Assembly (NCBI RefSeq): GCF_005144715.1
Contig: NZ_SWKR01000002.1
Location: 2,564,417 to 2,628,416, forward strand
DNA: 64,000 nucleotides
From: Sphingomonas baiyangensis
GTDB lineage: Bacteria; Pseudomonadota; Alphaproteobacteria; Sphingomonadales; Sphingomonadaceae
Direction of reading: 5' to 3'
Shown: piece after piece, positions 63,248 to 64,000 of the stretch
Layout: every line of letters starts with the position of its first letter
Numbering within the stretch: position 1 is the first letter of the stretch
The notes under the pieces: model-generated
The model's input: only the letters and a program-made list of their open reading frames with translations
Told to the model about the DNA's origin: nothing
The model's database searches: none
Made by a program: the position numbers and the translations under genes

Positions 63248-64000
63248 ATGGGGTGGCGCGGCGTGGTCGTTCGACCGGCGATGATGGCGAGCGTGGCGCT
63301 CTTGTCGCTTGCCGCGATGAGTCCCACGACTGCCCAACAAGCAGCCCCGCCCGTCGATCCGCAATCATGGCCGGTGCCCGCGCGTGTCGGTACGGCGGAT
63401 GCGGCGGTCGAGGCTCGGGTTGAGGCGTTGCTGCGGGCGATGTCGCTCGAGCAGAAGGTGGGGCAGGTGGTGCAGGGCGATATCGCCAGCCTGACGCCCG
63501 AGGACGTGCACCGCTATCATCTGGGCTCGGTACTGAACGGCGGCAACTCGACGCCGAGCGGCGCGTACAATGCGCCTGCGCCCAAGTGGCTGGCGCTGGC
63601 CGATGCGTTCCACGCCGCCTCGATGCGCCCCAACGGCACGCTGCCGCGCATCCCGGTGATGTGGGGATCGGATGCGGTGCACGGCCACAACAACATCGTC
63701 GGCGCGACGCTGTTTCCGCACAATATCGGCCTCGGCGCCGCGCGGAACCCCGAGCTGATGCGTCGCATCGGCGAGGTGACGGCGATCGAGATGCGCGTGA
63801 CCGGGCTCGACTGGACCTTCGCGCCGACGCTGGCGGTAGTGCGCGACGATCGCTGGGGGCGCACCTATGAGGGGTTCGGCGAGCATCCCGAGATCGCGAC
63901 CTCGTATGCACGCCCGCTGATCGAGGGGTTGCAGGGCAGGGTGGGCGATGCCGACTGGCTGCGCGGCCCCCACATCATCGCCACCGCCAAGCATTTCCTC
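63248..64000 (+). CDS. Glycoside hydrolase family 3 (beta-glucosidase-like), 3' end outside window
   Basis: The first 251 codons of a GH3 enzyme. A signal peptide (about residues 12-30, MMASVALLSLAAMSPTTAQ) is followed by the barrel domain: AMSLEQKVGQVVQGDIASLTPEDV, GSVLNGGNSTPSG, IPVMWGSDAVHGHNN, ATLFPHNIGLGAARNPELM, FAPTLAVVRDDRWGRTYEGFGE and HIIATAKHFL. Such enzymes are exported to the periplasm and release glucose or xylose from oligosaccharides. The catalytic Asp (SDW-like motif) lies beyond the window. ATG 63248 follows GAGGAAG. Regulated by the divergent LacI protein (inference). Confidence 0.93.
   Translation, partial: MGWRGVVVRPAMMASVALLSLAAMSPTTAQQAAPPVDPQSWPVPARVGTADAAVEARVEALLRAMSLEQKVGQVVQGDIASLTPEDVHRYHLGSVLNGGNSTPSGAYNAPAPKWLALADAFHAASMRPNGTLPRIPVMWGSDAVHGHNNIVGATLFPHNIGLGAARNPELMRRIGEVTAIEMRVTGLDWTFAPTLAVVRDDRWGRTYEGFGEHPEIATSYARPLIEGLQGRVGDADWLRGPHIIATAKHFL

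Overview
The window is GC-rich chromosomal DNA from an alphaproteobacterium, most likely a sphingomonad (inference from gene content and style, not from a database match). Pointers are an imuA-imuB-dnaE2 mutasome operon behind an alphaproteobacterial GTTC-N7-GTTC LexA box, the many ATGA/GTGA start-stop overlaps, two-subunit glycyl-tRNA synthetase next to pyruvate phosphate dikinase, and dispersed palindromic repeats that translate as [13 protein letters not shown] peptides.

Layout. 1-1429: end of a Fe-S (SUF-type) assembly operon, then two hotdog thioesterases on the other strand. 1587-3576: enoyl-CoA hydratase and thiolase. 3761-9834: SOS mutagenesis operon on the minus strand. 10001-13636: branched-chain 2-oxoacid dehydrogenase E1-alpha, E1-beta and E2. 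13593-20492: minus-strand bioY, a small membrane protein, ppdK, glyS and glyQ; glyS carries in-frame palindromic repeats. 20608-23538: TraB/GumN-like protein, DUF485 protein and acetate/cation symporter. 23642-38002: a response-regulator-like gene with a truncated receiver, then one 13.5-kb gene for a 4506-residue protein that combines cadherin-like repeats, a complete vanadium-haloperoxidase/PAP2 active-site signature, Ig-like modules, a propeller-like region and eight long tandem repeats. 38067-50361: ordinary metabolism and housekeeping (SDR, PEBP-like, GST, glpX, two acyl-CoA dehydrogenases, a secreted alpha/beta hydrolase, a K+/H+ antiporter, dapB, nth), with a small lower-GC island at 46.9-47.6 kb.

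50406-61669: an intact tRNA-Arg(CCG) gene whose last 50 bases are repeated exactly 11.2 kb downstream. The two copies bound an integrated element with a tyrosine integrase, an AlpA-like regulator, a TOPRIM/RecA-like replication protein, an HK97-type capsid protein, a prohead protease and a tape-measure-like protein. No terminase, portal, connector or tail-tube gene is recognisable. This is the gene set of a phage satellite (capsid-encoding PICI-like) rather than a full prophage. Almost all its genes are on the minus strand and overlap by a few bases; two lower-GC plus-strand genes and a frameshifted regulator gene sit at the tRNA end.

61706-64000: an IS3 orfA remnant, then a LacI-family regulator divergent from a GH3 glycosidase gene that runs off the window, with two copies of a LacI-type operator between them.

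Most notable items: the giant haloperoxidase/cadherin protein, the satellite element with its matched CGTACG-N5-AGTACG sites near both ends, and palindromic repeats that have colonised the glyS and imuB coding sequences in frame.
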